Positions 1-9,887 of a stretch of 64,000 bases of DNA are shown here, one piece after another. This DNA comes from Candidatus Melainabacteria bacterium (GTDB lineage Bacteria; Cyanobacteriota; Vampirovibrionia; Obscuribacterales; Obscuribacteraceae). The notes beneath the pieces were generated by a model. The model was not told the origin of the DNA. It was given only the letters and a program-made list of their open reading frames with translations, and made no database searches. The stretch is taken from positions 558,001 to 622,000 of the forward strand of contig QKMZ01000005.1 in NCBI GenBank assembly GCA_003242885.1, in the 5' to 3' direction. Position numbers and translations under genes: made by a program. How positions within the stretch are numbered: the first letter of the stretch is position 1; each line of letters opens with the position of its first letter.

Positions 1-119
1 CTCGGACCGGTCTGATTGTGGGCGGTATTGCATTTGCCGGCGGCTTGGTACACGACACAGCCGATTACCTGCTATTTAGACGTGGAAAGTTAGAAACAAC
101 AATCAAAGATTTGGGTTAA
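1..119 (+). CDS. C-terminal fragment of an unidentified protein
   Basis: An open frame enters from the left edge and ends with TAA at 117-119, giving about 38 residues. The visible part is a Gly/Ala-rich hydrophobic segment (GLIVGGIAFAGGL) followed by a charged tail ending TIKDLG. This layout loosely recalls the hydrophobic C-terminus of the trypsin-like protein at 19876-21510, but the fragment is too short to assign a family. The gene start lies outside the window. Confidence 0.5.
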   Translation, partial: RTGLIVGGIAFAGGLVHDTADYLLFRRGKLETTIKDLG

Positions 120-180
120 CCACCTGATTGAAAGCCATTTGGTGGTAAGGTATTGACGTTGAGAATCGGAAATACCGAAC

Positions 181-1212
181 TTGCGCCGCGCGCCTGCAAT
201 CATCTTGGCAATAGCCGCACTGTTATCTGCTAATGCGGACGACTCAGGCGCGGCTACGCCAAACGCCGCACCTGCCGTTGTTTCACGCGATCTAGAAACA
301 GAAAATAAGGTCGTTCAGGTATTGGGTTCGTATAACTTGGATGGCTGGAACGCTCAGCCTCTGCAGATCTTTCCGCGAGTTATGGCATCCGGCGGAGCTT
401 CGGCAAAGCCTGATGCGCAAGTTGCCGATATGATCCCGGCCTATCAATTATTCGGCTTGGAGCCTCAAATTTACGACATACTTGCGGAATTTGGTATTCG
501 CAAGTGTTGCAGAAGGACATATCAACGCGGGCAGCGTTTTATCCATGCAGTTGTTTACTTTTTCTCCACGCCAGAAGGTGCCTATGGAGCATACAACTAC
601 ATGAGGCAAGGTTCTTCGACAATTGTAGTGCGTGGTGCAGGGTCGAGCGAAGACGACCAGAGCATCTCGTTTTGGAAAGGACAGAGTTTTGTTCGTCTAT
701 CACAAACGTCTGAGGAAGACGAAGAGAGCAAAGAAGCCTTGCGCACAATCGCACAGGTAGTTGATTCGACGATTCAGCCCACATCATTGCCTCCTCTTGT
801 GCTCAATCAACTTCCCGTTATAGATCGAGTAAAAGGCACAGAAAAACTTGTGATGGGACCAAATTCCGGACGTAAGTTTTTCCCAGCGCCGTATGTTGCT
901 TCTCTATCGTTAGAACGCGCGAGAGCAGCAGTTACTGCCGACTATAGATTTCAAATGCCACCTGAAAGGCTCAAGCTCTTAGTGATCGATTACGGTAATG
1001 TTTCGCTCGCTAGCTCGGTATACGAAAGCTATCGAAACAACATCGATGAAGAGCATGAAGCCAAAAACATAAGTGATGCCAGTACTCCAACCGGTATCGT
1101 CAAACTGGACAATGGTTACATGCTGGTTCAGCTGCGGGGTTCGCGCATTTTTGTAATTATGGGCGCGCGCAAAAAAGTTTCTCCCCTGATGCTCGCGCGT
1201 CAAATCCCTTAG
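181..1212 (+). CDS. Secreted DUF6599-like protein
   Basis: The protein has 343 residues with a short hydrophobic N-terminus (about residues 5-20) consistent with a signal peptide, so export is likely. The body has an aromatic GAYGAYNY motif near residue 139 in a region that resembles, from memory, the DUF6599 family of uncharacterised secreted proteins. The start is TTG at 181. A stop lies in frame at 160-162 and there is no ATG between, so TTG is the only standard start that keeps the signal peptide. A weak GGA at 168-170 could be the ribosome site. The function is unknown. It converges on the gene at 1318-2001. Confidence 0.75.
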   Translation: MRRAPAIILAIAALLSANADDSGAATPNAAPAVVSRDLETENKVVQVLGSYNLDGWNAQPLQIFPRVMASGGASAKPDAQVADMIPAYQLFGLEPQIYDILAEFGIRKCCRRTYQRGQRFIHAVVYFFSTPEGAYGAYNYMRQGSSTIVVRGAGSSEDDQSISFWKGQSFVRLSQTSEEDEESKEALRTIAQVVDSTIQPTSLPPLVLNQLPVIDRVKGTEKLVMGPNSGRKFFPAPYVASLSLERARAAVTADYRFQMPPERLKLLVIDYGNVSLASSVYESYRNNIDEEHEAKNISDASTPTGIVKLDNGYMLVQLRGSRIFVIMGARKKVSPLMLARQIP

Positions 1213-1239
1213 CGCTATTTGCTTTTGTGTTCATTGTGA

Positions 1240-1278
1240 ACCGAAAAGAGAAACACCCCCGCACCAGGCGAGGGTGTT
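1240..1278 (-). terminator. Intrinsic terminator of the 1318-2001 gene
   Basis: AACACCC (1252-1258) pairs with GGGTGTT (1272-1278), with an inner CGC/GCG stem. Read on the minus strand the hairpin is followed by a T-rich tract (TTTCTCTTTT) at about 1251-1240. It lies about 40 bases beyond the stop of the minus-strand gene. Confidence 0.65.
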
Positions 1279-1317
1279 CGAGCGATTCATTAGACTGAGA
1301 GTATCAAGAGGGATTGA

Positions 1318-2001
1318 TTAGTCCCTTCTGTCTCTCCATTCTTTCTGGTTAAGTTTTTGCTGTCTTTGCTCCAACTGTTGGCGCTCTTTTCTGCTAAGGC
1401 GACCGTCAGACATCATTTGAGATTGCTTTTGCTGCAATTGGGCTCTTTGCTTGTTGAGTTGATTTTGTTCTTGAGCGGTTATCCCTGCTCCTGGCACACC
1501 ATCGCCTCTGCGGTTCCAATTGTTATTCCAGTTCTTTGATCTCCAGTTGTTGTACTGGTTCCAGTTGTTTTTGGTGACCCATTTGCCGTTGTCCCAGTGA
1601 CCATAGCGCCAGTCATTGTTATTTGGCTTGTAATTTCTGGACCATGACCACGGATTATTTCCGAGCATTTGACGGTCATTACTTTCTCTGTACACGTCTT
1701 GCGAAAGTTGATCGAGTTGTTGGTCGATTGTCCTTTGATCGGAAGGGCTGATACCATCTCTCGAGAGCTGGAATTTCAACGCATTGATGTCGTTGAGACG
1801 GTTTTGCAGACGATTGGCTTCGTCCGGTGTCAAGCTTCCGTTGGCTCTACCAGCATTGATACGAGCTTGCTCATTCGATACTAGTGAATTCAGATTCCAG
1901 TGCTGAAAGCTTGGCAAATTGAGCCAATTCTGTGCTTGTGCGGGACTTGCAATTGCTGCAACCGTTGCGACCGCAAGCAACGATAGTGCTAAACGCTTCA
2001 T
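1318..2001 (-). CDS. Secreted Trp/Asn-rich protein with a helical domain
   Basis: The protein has 227 residues. A clear signal peptide (MKRLALSLLAVATVAAIASPAQA, cleavage about residue 23) sends it across the inner membrane. Residues 45-110 form a helical region with the pattern INAGRANGSLTPDEANRLQN followed by LSRDGISPSDQ. Residues 115-170 are very rich in Asn and Trp (YNNWRSKNWNNNWNRR), and the C-terminus is Gln/Arg-rich and probably coiled coil. A similar helical segment occurs in the secreted protein at 13881-14849, suggesting a family of surface or periplasmic proteins in this organism. The function is unknown. Confidence 0.8.
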   Translation of the reverse strand: MKRLALSLLAVATVAAIASPAQAQNWLNLPSFQHWNLNSLVSNEQARINAGRANGSLTPDEANRLQNRLNDINALKFQLSRDGISPSDQRTIDQQLDQLSQDVYRESNDRQMLGNNPWSWSRNYKPNNNDWRYGHWDNGKWVTKNNWNQYNNWRSKNWNNNWNRRGDGVPGAGITAQEQNQLNKQRAQLQQKQSQMMSDGRLSRKERQQLEQRQQKLNQKEWRDRRD

Positions 2002-2260
2002 ATGTTTTTCTCCAAAGGCAAACCTTGTGTAAATCTACAAGTTCGGACGACAGCATTGCATGATTTGATTCCGCGAAGGTCAAAAATCTACATTAGCTGA
2101 TGTTAATCTCTCAAAGCCCTGAGTAGCAGTGCTTCCTGGCAAATGTGCCACGCGTGGTCGCTCATCTAAGGTATGGAAAAACGGGGAACATTGCCTATGG
2201 AGTTGGCTTGATGTCGGATAACTCCGGCGCAATTATCCTGGTATCCCGGAATTTCATTCT

Positions 2261-3766
2261 ATGTATACAAAAGCGAGTCACATTGCCCTGAAGAGTTTGA
2301 CCGCAATATCGCCTCTGCTCGCTTGTGTGTCCGTCCTAGTGTTTTCCTTTGCAACCGGGTGTGAAGCCAAGGAAAGCGATTCAAGTATTGATTTGAAGAA
2401 AGCTGAGTTATACATGCAACGGCGACTTCCAGATCGCGCGCTGCCTTTTCTCGACAGTGTGATTGCTCGAGAGCCGAAGCACACGGGTGCAATGTTGTTG
2501 AAAGCAAATGCGCTGTCGCAAATGAAGAAGTTTCCAGAGGCGCGGGTATTGGTCAACTCGGTACTCCGTCTTGAGCCTCGCAATGTAAGCGCACTTGCAC
2601 TGGGCGCCAACATCAAATTCGCTCAAGGTGAGCTTAGCCCATCAGCAGCAGACATCAAGGAAGTAATTCGACTCGACCCGAAGAACGCGCCCGTGCGTGT
2701 CCTGCTCGCGCAGCTGTTGGAGCGTGAGGGTAAACAAAAAGAGGCAATGCGAGAATGCGAAAAGGCGCTGCAGCTCGAACCAAACAATGCGGCTATCTGG
2801 AGACAAACAGCTGTTGTTCAGCGCGCTATGCGCATGCCACATCTGACAGTGTCGGCATTTCAAAAAGCAATTGCGCTTGCTCCTCGTGATGTCATCAACT
2901 ACGACGAACTTGCTTCGTTCTTCTTTGATAGAAAGTCATATGAGAAGGCACTTCTCAATGCGCAGAAAGCGATACAGCTTAATCCGGAGGATGGATTTGC
3001 GCATTTGATTCGCGGACGAATATTGATGGCGTGGCGAAAATTGCGAGAAGCTCTTGCTTCTGCTGAGGCAGCAGAGCGCTCTTTGCCATATAGCGGGGAG
3101 CCTAATGCCTTAAAAGGAGAGCTGTATCAGCGCATGATGGACGATGATACGTCCGTTGTCGAGTACAACAAGGCAATTGCAAAACAGCCGCAGGTGGCGA
3201 GATTTTACATGGGTAGAGGAACTGCGGAGTTGGGCAGGCGTAATTTCGAAGCCAGTATCAAAGACTTCACTCATGCACATGAACTTAGCCGCGGTGATAC
3301 CACCGCCTTGTCGATGCGCTCTGACGTCTACGAAGGGCTCAACAAGTGGGATTTGGCATATAAGGATCTGACTGAATGCATCAAGGCGAATCCTAAAGAG
3401 ACCACTTTATATCTCAGACGAGCTGTTTCACTTAGACATTTGCATCGGGTGCCGGAAGCTGTGGCTGATTACAACAAGGCTATAGAGCTTCAGCCCACTG
3501 ATATCAACTATGAGCGCAGAGGTGACTTCTATTTGCAATCGAAGGAATTGAATAAAGCAGTGGCGGACTTCAAGGCGGCTCTGCGCGCGCAGCCCGCAAA
3601 CAAGAAAGCACTGCAGGGTTTGTCTTCTGCATATGAAGGATTAGGGCGAAAAGAACTGGCTGCAGATGCCAGAAACCGTGCGACTGGAGATATGGAAAGA
3701 GTGATCGACCAGTACAGTCGCACTTCCGATGGTTTCAATCGCCTCAAACGCAGCCTCGGAAAGTAA
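2261..3766 (+). CDS. TPR repeat protein, possible lipoprotein
   Basis: The protein has 501 residues. A hydrophobic N-terminus ends FSFATGC, which could be a lipobox with Cys34 as the lipid-anchored residue, although Ala at -3 is not the usual Leu. The rest is a run of roughly a dozen tetratricopeptide repeats of 34 residues (ALPFLDSVIAREPKHTGAML, AVADYNKAIELQPTDINYER and others). TPR solenoids bind other proteins, and no enzymatic domain is visible. The start at ATG 2261 precedes the signal sequence directly. A specific partner cannot be named from sequence. Confidence 0.85.
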   Translation: MYTKASHIALKSLTAISPLLACVSVLVFSFATGCEAKESDSSIDLKKAELYMQRRLPDRALPFLDSVIAREPKHTGAMLLKANALSQMKKFPEARVLVNSVLRLEPRNVSALALGANIKFAQGELSPSAADIKEVIRLDPKNAPVRVLLAQLLEREGKQKEAMRECEKALQLEPNNAAIWRQTAVVQRAMRMPHLTVSAFQKAIALAPRDVINYDELASFFFDRKSYEKALLNAQKAIQLNPEDGFAHLIRGRILMAWRKLREALASAEAAERSLPYSGEPNALKGELYQRMMDDDTSVVEYNKAIAKQPQVARFYMGRGTAELGRRNFEASIKDFTHAHELSRGDTTALSMRSDVYEGLNKWDLAYKDLTECIKANPKETTLYLRRAVSLRHLHRVPEAVADYNKAIELQPTDINYERRGDFYLQSKELNKAVADFKAALRAQPANKKALQGLSSAYEGLGRKELAADARNRATGDMERVIDQYSRTSDGFNRLKRSLGK

Positions 3767-4135
3767 GACAAGGTGCGGGTTTTGTAGACGCGTTGTTGAG
3801 TGAGAGAGAAAAACTCGCATCTACATATAAGGAATGTTCTTTCCGACTTCCAAGTGGATATCCTCCTCAAAGCGCATAACGACAGATTTTTCGAGTAGCT
3901 ATGCATTAGTTATATCTAGGAAAAAGGAATTTTCGCCGAAATGGACTTTTTTACCTGCTCTTTGCGAGAGTCCAGTGGGGGAGCCAGATGTTCCTCGAAA
4001 AGCGCATCAGCTCTTCGATTTGAGAAATGACAAACACCGATGGAAATGCGATATAGAGCCAATTCTTAAGGGAGTGTATATATTTCAAATTGCTAAAAGA
4101 TCTCCAAAATACGCGTATATGGCGCTTTCCGGCAT
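3767..4135. other. Intergenic region before the rRNA promoter
   Basis: No convincing gene is seen in these 369 bases. A 101-codon open frame (3834-4139) has an AAGGA touching its ATG with no spacing, has no recognisable motif, and runs into the rRNA promoter. No strong terminator for the upstream TPR gene is visible. Confidence 0.5.
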
Positions 4136-4164
4136 TTGACACCTCCAACACGAGTTGATATGAT
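4136..4164 (+). promoter_or_regulatory. Sigma-70-type promoter of the 16S rRNA gene
   Basis: A perfect -35 TTGACA (4136-4141), a 17-base spacer and a near-perfect -10 TATGAT (4159-4164) lie about 155 bases before the mature 16S. Transcription should begin near 4171. The first bases of the transcript form a UUCG-tetraloop hairpin (AGTCGC 4176-4181 with GCGGCT 4186-4191). Confidence 0.8.
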
Positions 4165-4292
4165 TCATTTTGTTGAGTCGCTTCGGCGGCTGCGAAATTT
4201 GTTCGCTAATGAAACAACTCGAACCCTGACAACTGAATAGCCATGAACGGCGCCTGTCAATAATTTTGAGCAGGAATTCAGGAAAATCTCCT

Positions 4293-4315
4293 GTTCGTTA
4301 GTACTCCTAACGAAC
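4293..4315 (+). other. Stem-loop directly before mature 16S rRNA
   Basis: GTTCGTTAG (4293-4301) and CTAACGAAC (4307-4315) are perfectly complementary around a 5-base loop, ending a few bases before the inferred 16S 5' end. A role in precursor processing is inferred. Confidence 0.55.
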
Positions 4316-4319
4316 TTTG

Positions 4320-6090
<1,771 letters not shown>

Positions 6091-6114
6091 GGGAGACGAA
6101 AGTCTCCCTTTTTT
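6091..6114 (+). terminator. Intrinsic terminator of the 16S unit
   Basis: GGGAGAC (6091-6097), a GAAA tetraloop, GTCTCCC (6102-6108) and six T residues form a textbook rho-independent terminator. It closes the rRNA unit before any 23S. Confidence 0.9.
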
Positions 6115-6176
6115 GCTTTAAGCACCAGTTGCGATGTTCGTACTGGTTCACCTTATTGGTTATCGATTGGCGCGTC

Positions 6177-6200
6177 GATTTCTGCAGTTACGCAGAAATC
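6177..6200. other. Perfect 9-bp inverted repeat
   Basis: GATTTCTGC (6177-6185) and GCAGAAATC (6192-6200) flank the 6-base loop AGTTAC, between the rRNA terminator and the small gene at 6286. There is no T-run on either side. It may be an operator or a leader hairpin of the small gene. Confidence 0.4.
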
Positions 6201-6285
6201 ACGATGGCCGGACAAAGATTGAGTTGTCCGATGACCGGCATTGGTCAAGAGATGCCTTCCCCAATCGAAATCATAGGTGCTAACT

Positions 6286-6570
6286 ATGGGTGCATGTCCA
6301 ATTGAATCATCCGAAGATTTTGTCCCTGGTCTCAAGGAAATCCAAGCACAGATTGCTGACGCAAAGAATGAGTCAAATAGAGCGGCCGCTGTCAGCGCGA
6401 TGATGAGAGAAGTCGAGACAATCAATAGCTACAACACAGATCGTTGTCCCTATTCGGTGAACGTGGCCGAGTTGAATAGTTTGTTGCAGCCTAATTCTTC
6501 TTTGCGTGTCGAAAACGATGGAGACAAAGAGTACTTGGTGTTTGATCCACCTCACAAGGAAAAGCATTAG
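6286..6570 (+). CDS. Small hypothetical protein
   Basis: The protein has 94 residues, beginning MGACPIESSED. ATG 6286 is preferred over the in-frame GTG 6277 because AGG at 6275-6277 sits 8 bases before it. The protein is soluble and predicted helical in the middle (IQAQIADAKNESNRAAAVSA) with no signal peptide or known motif. It converges with the LRR gene at 6589, with stops 18 bases apart. I do not recognise the family. Confidence 0.55.
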   Translation: MGACPIESSEDFVPGLKEIQAQIADAKNESNRAAAVSAMMREVETINSYNTDRCPYSVNVAELNSLLQPNSSLRVENDGDKEYLVFDPPHKEKH

Positions 6571-6588
6571 GCTTTTGAGAAAGCCCGG
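6569..6588 (-). terminator. Weak terminator-like hairpin between convergent genes
   Basis: GGCTTT and AAAGCC form a 6-bp stem with the loop TGAG in the 18-base gap between the stops at 6570 and 6589. On the minus strand it is followed a few bases later by CTTTT. It may serve the LRR gene. Confidence 0.35.
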
Positions 6589-7872
6589 TCACCAATTCCA
6601 AGGTACCTTTTTGAGTTCGTCTTTCCATTCCCTGGACGGCATGACATCGGGTCTTCTTGCCAAATCAATGATCACTTGCGGATGAGTATAGAGCGGTGTT
6701 GAAAATGGACCATTCGAAGGTCCGGAAACCTTCTTTGTTTCATAAGGCACTATGCGAACCTGGGCCGCATCGCTCATTCGGTGTATTAGGGCTGCGACTG
6801 GTTCTTTTCGGCTGGGAGTGCGAACGCCGGCTGTGAGTAGTTGATTGGCGATGTATCGTTCTGGGCGATGTGAGTCTATAGCAGCACGCAAGCTTAGATG
6901 GCTGTCACAGGAGAGATACTGCATTGCCAGAAAGCGCAGATCAGCTTGTCCATAGATGTTGGCGTTGTCTCTCACATTTTGGAGATCTCTGCGAAACTGC
7001 TCAAAATTGCCCATTTTGTAATTGATCAGAGCGCGAGCACCATGAAGAGCGGGATGGAACGGACTATAGCTAAGCAGCTCATCAGCAGTGACGAGGGCGT
7101 TTTCCAAATTGATGATTGTCTTTCCCTCGCCCATGAAATTATTGACGAGATAGATCACCTTCTCCTCAGGACGGAAGAAGTAGTATTCGCTCAATACGCA
7201 CTCTGGCAGCCGAAGCCGCATTTCTTCAATTGCTTCTGTGGTCACAAGGGGCATGTCGAACGAGAATTTCGACAACTGTTTGCAGTATGAAAGAGCGAGA
7301 AACGAATCGTCGAAAATTGTTGGTGCTGCGAGTCTAAGTGAATTGAGAGAGCTGACTCGCGAAATAAATAGAACACCTTTTTCAGCAATTGTGCATCCTG
7401 AAATTTCTAAATACTCCAATTTCGGAAAGTGCAGAAGAATCGCTAAACCGTCGTCGCTCACTCGGGTTTTTACCAGTTGCAGACCTTCTAGTTGATGTAA
7501 ATTTCGCAACTGGATGATACCACTGTCGGTGACAGCAGCGTCGTCAATGCTTAACCACTTCAACGAACGCAACTCCTTGAGAGAGTTGAGACCTTGGTCT
7601 GTGACGCTTGTTTCTACAAGATGTAATTCCTTGAGATTCTTGCATCTCTCAAGCACTTTCAGACCATAGTCGGAAACAGCGCGCCCGTATAAAACCAAGC
7701 TTTGCAGATCTCTTAGACGATCTGCTTTTGTTATAAGGTCACCGTCTGTCCAGCGACAGAGTGTATCAACAAAGTTATTCATAGTCGTATGAGGCACACA
7801 CAGACCAACGCTCTTACCTTGTACCCGGTTTATCATTTGGATACTCGCTAAAGACCGCATGGTTAGCTGCAT
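6589..7872 (-). CDS. Leucine-rich repeat protein
   Basis: The protein has 427 residues. From about residue 55 to 225 there are six to seven leucine-rich repeats of the bacterial 23-25-residue type (LKELHLVETSVTDQGLNSL, LEGLQLVKTRVSDDGLAIL, LEYLEISGCTIAEKGVLFI). Residues 240-340 are helical and TPR-like (ALVTADELLSYSPFHPALHG). No signal peptide or membrane segment is seen, so a cytoplasmic protein-interaction role is likely. The first ATG lacks a clear ribosome site, so a slightly shorter form from Met5 or Met13 is possible. The ligand is unknown. Confidence 0.8.
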   Translation of the reverse strand: MQLTMRSLASIQMINRVQGKSVGLCVPHTTMNNFVDTLCRWTDGDLITKADRLRDLQSLVLYGRAVSDYGLKVLERCKNLKELHLVETSVTDQGLNSLKELRSLKWLSIDDAAVTDSGIIQLRNLHQLEGLQLVKTRVSDDGLAILLHFPKLEYLEISGCTIAEKGVLFISRVSSLNSLRLAAPTIFDDSFLALSYCKQLSKFSFDMPLVTTEAIEEMRLRLPECVLSEYYFFRPEEKVIYLVNNFMGEGKTIINLENALVTADELLSYSPFHPALHGARALINYKMGNFEQFRRDLQNVRDNANIYGQADLRFLAMQYLSCDSHLSLRAAIDSHRPERYIANQLLTAGVRTPSRKEPVAALIHRMSDAAQVRIVPYETKKVSGPSNGPFSTPLYTHPQVIIDLARRPDVMPSREWKDELKKVPWNW

Positions 7873-7983
7873 TTAATGATGCCAAGGGGTGCTGGCACAG
7901 CATGGCTTTTCAGTGTCGGAGCGAATTTAGGCGATGCCAGGTTGCCTGAAATAATGGTGGCTTGTGAGTTTCAGCGTAGCTAG

Positions 7984-8520
7984 TTATACCGTGGCTGGAT
8001 GGTAGACGTAGATATACCAGAGGTCTGCATCTATCTGCTCAGTCCAAAACTCGAAATGTTTGGCGTGCCAGATATCGAAGAGCGGTTGCGGCTCCCACAT
8101 GTGTTTAACACCAATGATTTCGCCTGGTTTGCTGGTGTTTACTGCAATGTTGATGGGCGGCATCGGATCGCCGAGGCGCGCGTCCAGCGGAGTCACATCG
8201 ACCCATTTAATTAATGACGGATCGCAGTTTTTCAGCCATTCTGGTTTTTCTTCTTGCGACGTTGGCAGTGGGACATGCTCTTCGTATTCAATAAGCGAAT
8301 CATCGCTGATGCCGGCTATTTCCATCACCTTTTGCACCAGCTCTTGCTCGGGCATTCCCACCATCACAGCGATTCTGCCAAGCGTTATACGCGGCGGCAT
8401 CACTTTATTCATCAATGGATTGCGCAGTCTTGAGAAATCATGCGGGTTTAGACTGATGATGTATTCCAAAACATCAGGATGCGCGGCAAGGGCGGCTGAA
8501 AGACGTGTTTTTCCGTTCAT
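7984..8520 (-). CDS. DUF1858-DUF2249 two-domain protein
   Basis: The protein has 178 residues. Residues 5-75 match the DUF1858/ScdA-N pattern (AAHPDVLEYIISL, RLRNPLMNKVMPPRITLGRIAVMVG). Residues 105-175 match DUF2249 (VDVTPLDARLGDP, GEIIGV, MWEPQPLFDIW, W.IYVYH). Both domains are known from proteins near nitrogen-oxide, hemerythrin or iron-sulfur repair genes, but the molecular role of this combination is not established. GAGG seven bases before the ATG supports the start at 8520. The neighbours give no metabolic context. Family assignment is from motif memory. Confidence 0.8.
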   Translation of the reverse strand: MNGKTRLSAALAAHPDVLEYIISLNPHDFSRLRNPLMNKVMPPRITLGRIAVMVGMPEQELVQKVMEIAGISDDSLIEYEEHVPLPTSQEEKPEWLKNCDPSLIKWVDVTPLDARLGDPMPPINIAVNTSKPGEIIGVKHMWEPQPLFDIWHAKHFEFWTEQIDADLWYIYVYHPATV

Positions 8521-8605
8521 CTAAACCTCTATGGCATTTGTAGGCGTGGGCGATGCCGTTTTCTATATAATTATCCCAAGGTCTAGTTTGCTTTGGGTGC
8601 ATGTC

Positions 8606-9739
8606 ATGAAATTAGGTCGTGCCTTAATACTTTCTGCGTCGACCCTTATTGCTCTGTCGACGGGTTCAATTCCGGTGTCAGGGCATTCTTTAGCGCTCTT
8701 TGCGTTGACAACATGTGCCGGCACAGATGCAAAAGCGCCGGCTGCGGGCACGGCGGGCGCGCCCGCAGCAAAGTCCAAGTCTTATCAAACTGGAGTCGCC
8801 CTCTTCGGGGCAAAACGATTTGATGAGGCGTCGAGGTATTTTACGAGCGTCGTAAAGGCCGAGCCGACAAACGCAGAAGCCTACTACTACCTAGCCACCT
8901 GCCAGGCCATGGTGGGCGACGAACCAGCCGCGAAACGCCTCTATGAGTACGTCGTCAAATATTTTCCTGACACTCCTGCTGCAACCTCTTCCAAGCAATA
9001 TCTCGATGCACATGCCAGCGCAAATGCAGCGAAGGAGACAGCCGATGCGGCAACTATTCAGAAGCAGGTTAAAGAGCTTGCGTCTGCCCTTGAGGGTGTA
9101 AGAAAGAGCGCAACGACTGCACCCGCTTCAATCGCCTCTTTGGTTCAAGTTGTTCGCGCGCGCGCCGACAGACCGAATGTTTCTGCCGAAGCGATTGCCG
9201 CAATTAAAGGCGCGGTCGATAAAATGCCCGTGTCGGTAAAGAATTTCATGTGGTCGCACAATGTGCGCATTTACGTCACTCCAACAGTTGAGGATTATTC
9301 ACCTGGTGTGAAATATCAAGAAGCGCGTGGGTATGAGGGTGGAACATACAAGAGCTGTCCGGCGTTTTATCAAAATAGAAAAATCGTAATAGCTGAGCGA
9401 ACTATGGATGAAGGCGACGAATCTATCAAAGATGCTTTCCCTCCGAATAATATGGTCAATTCTCTCTATCACGAGACTGGTCACGCAATGGATTTTTGCT
9501 TGGACGGCATTTCGCATTCAGAGGAGTTCAAGCACGCTTATCTTCTCGATTCGGCGCACGTCGACCCAACAACGGCAAATACATTGCGATATTATTTGCA
9601 GAAGTCTGAAGATGGACAAGAAGAGTGTTGTGCTGAATTGATTGGCTTGTTGCTAGGTCAAACGGAAAGGCACACGGCTGAAATGCGAGCAACCTTTCCG
9701 CTTACTCTCAAATTGCTGAGAGCTAAGCTCGGGCTTTAA
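8606..9739 (+). CDS. Secreted TPR-linked zinc metalloprotease
   Basis: The protein has 377 residues from ATG 8606. A longer in-frame reading from 8531 would bury the signal peptide (MKLGRALILSASTLIAL), so the inner ATG is chosen. Residues 58-135 hold about two TPR units. Residues 215-377 form a metallopeptidase domain with H289-E290-x-x-H293 (SLYHETGHAMD) and a downstream EECCAEL whose glutamates (E340 or E344) could be the third zinc ligand. The HExxHxxD context resembles, from memory, the anthrax lethal-factor-like (ATLF) protease group. It probably acts in the periplasm or outside the cell. The substrate is unknown. Confidence 0.75.
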   Translation: MKLGRALILSASTLIALSTGSIPVSGHSLALFALTTCAGTDAKAPAAGTAGAPAAKSKSYQTGVALFGAKRFDEASRYFTSVVKAEPTNAEAYYYLATCQAMVGDEPAAKRLYEYVVKYFPDTPAATSSKQYLDAHASANAAKETADAATIQKQVKELASALEGVRKSATTAPASIASLVQVVRARADRPNVSAEAIAAIKGAVDKMPVSVKNFMWSHNVRIYVTPTVEDYSPGVKYQEARGYEGGTYKSCPAFYQNRKIVIAERTMDEGDESIKDAFPPNNMVNSLYHETGHAMDFCLDGISHSEEFKHAYLLDSAHVDPTTANTLRYYLQKSEDGQEECCAELIGLLLGQTERHTAEMRATFPLTLKLLRAKLGL

Positions 9740-9740
9740 T

Positions 9741-9781
9741 GCAAAAAAGACAGGTGCATTGTTGATCAACAATACACCTGT
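9741..9781 (-). terminator. Intrinsic terminator of the hydrolase gene
   Basis: CAGGTG.ATTGTTGA and TCAACAAT.CACCTG form a near-perfect 15-bp inverted repeat (9751-9780, one internal mismatch). On the minus strand it is followed by TCTTTTTT (9750-9743). It may also stop the convergent protease transcript. Confidence 0.75.
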
Positions 9782-9887
9782 AAATTCACTTAGCGCTGCT
9801 CATATTTTTAGTTGTGTCGCTTTGTTGGCTTCGTCGCGTCTTAAGCTTCTCTGCTTCTTAATCGCTACCTTTTCTGAAGCTCCTCAT

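Noticed and set aside
3834-4139. 101-codon plus-strand frame before the rRNA promoter
   Set aside because: The AAGGA abuts the ATG without spacing, composition is not protein-like, and the end overlaps the -35 box.
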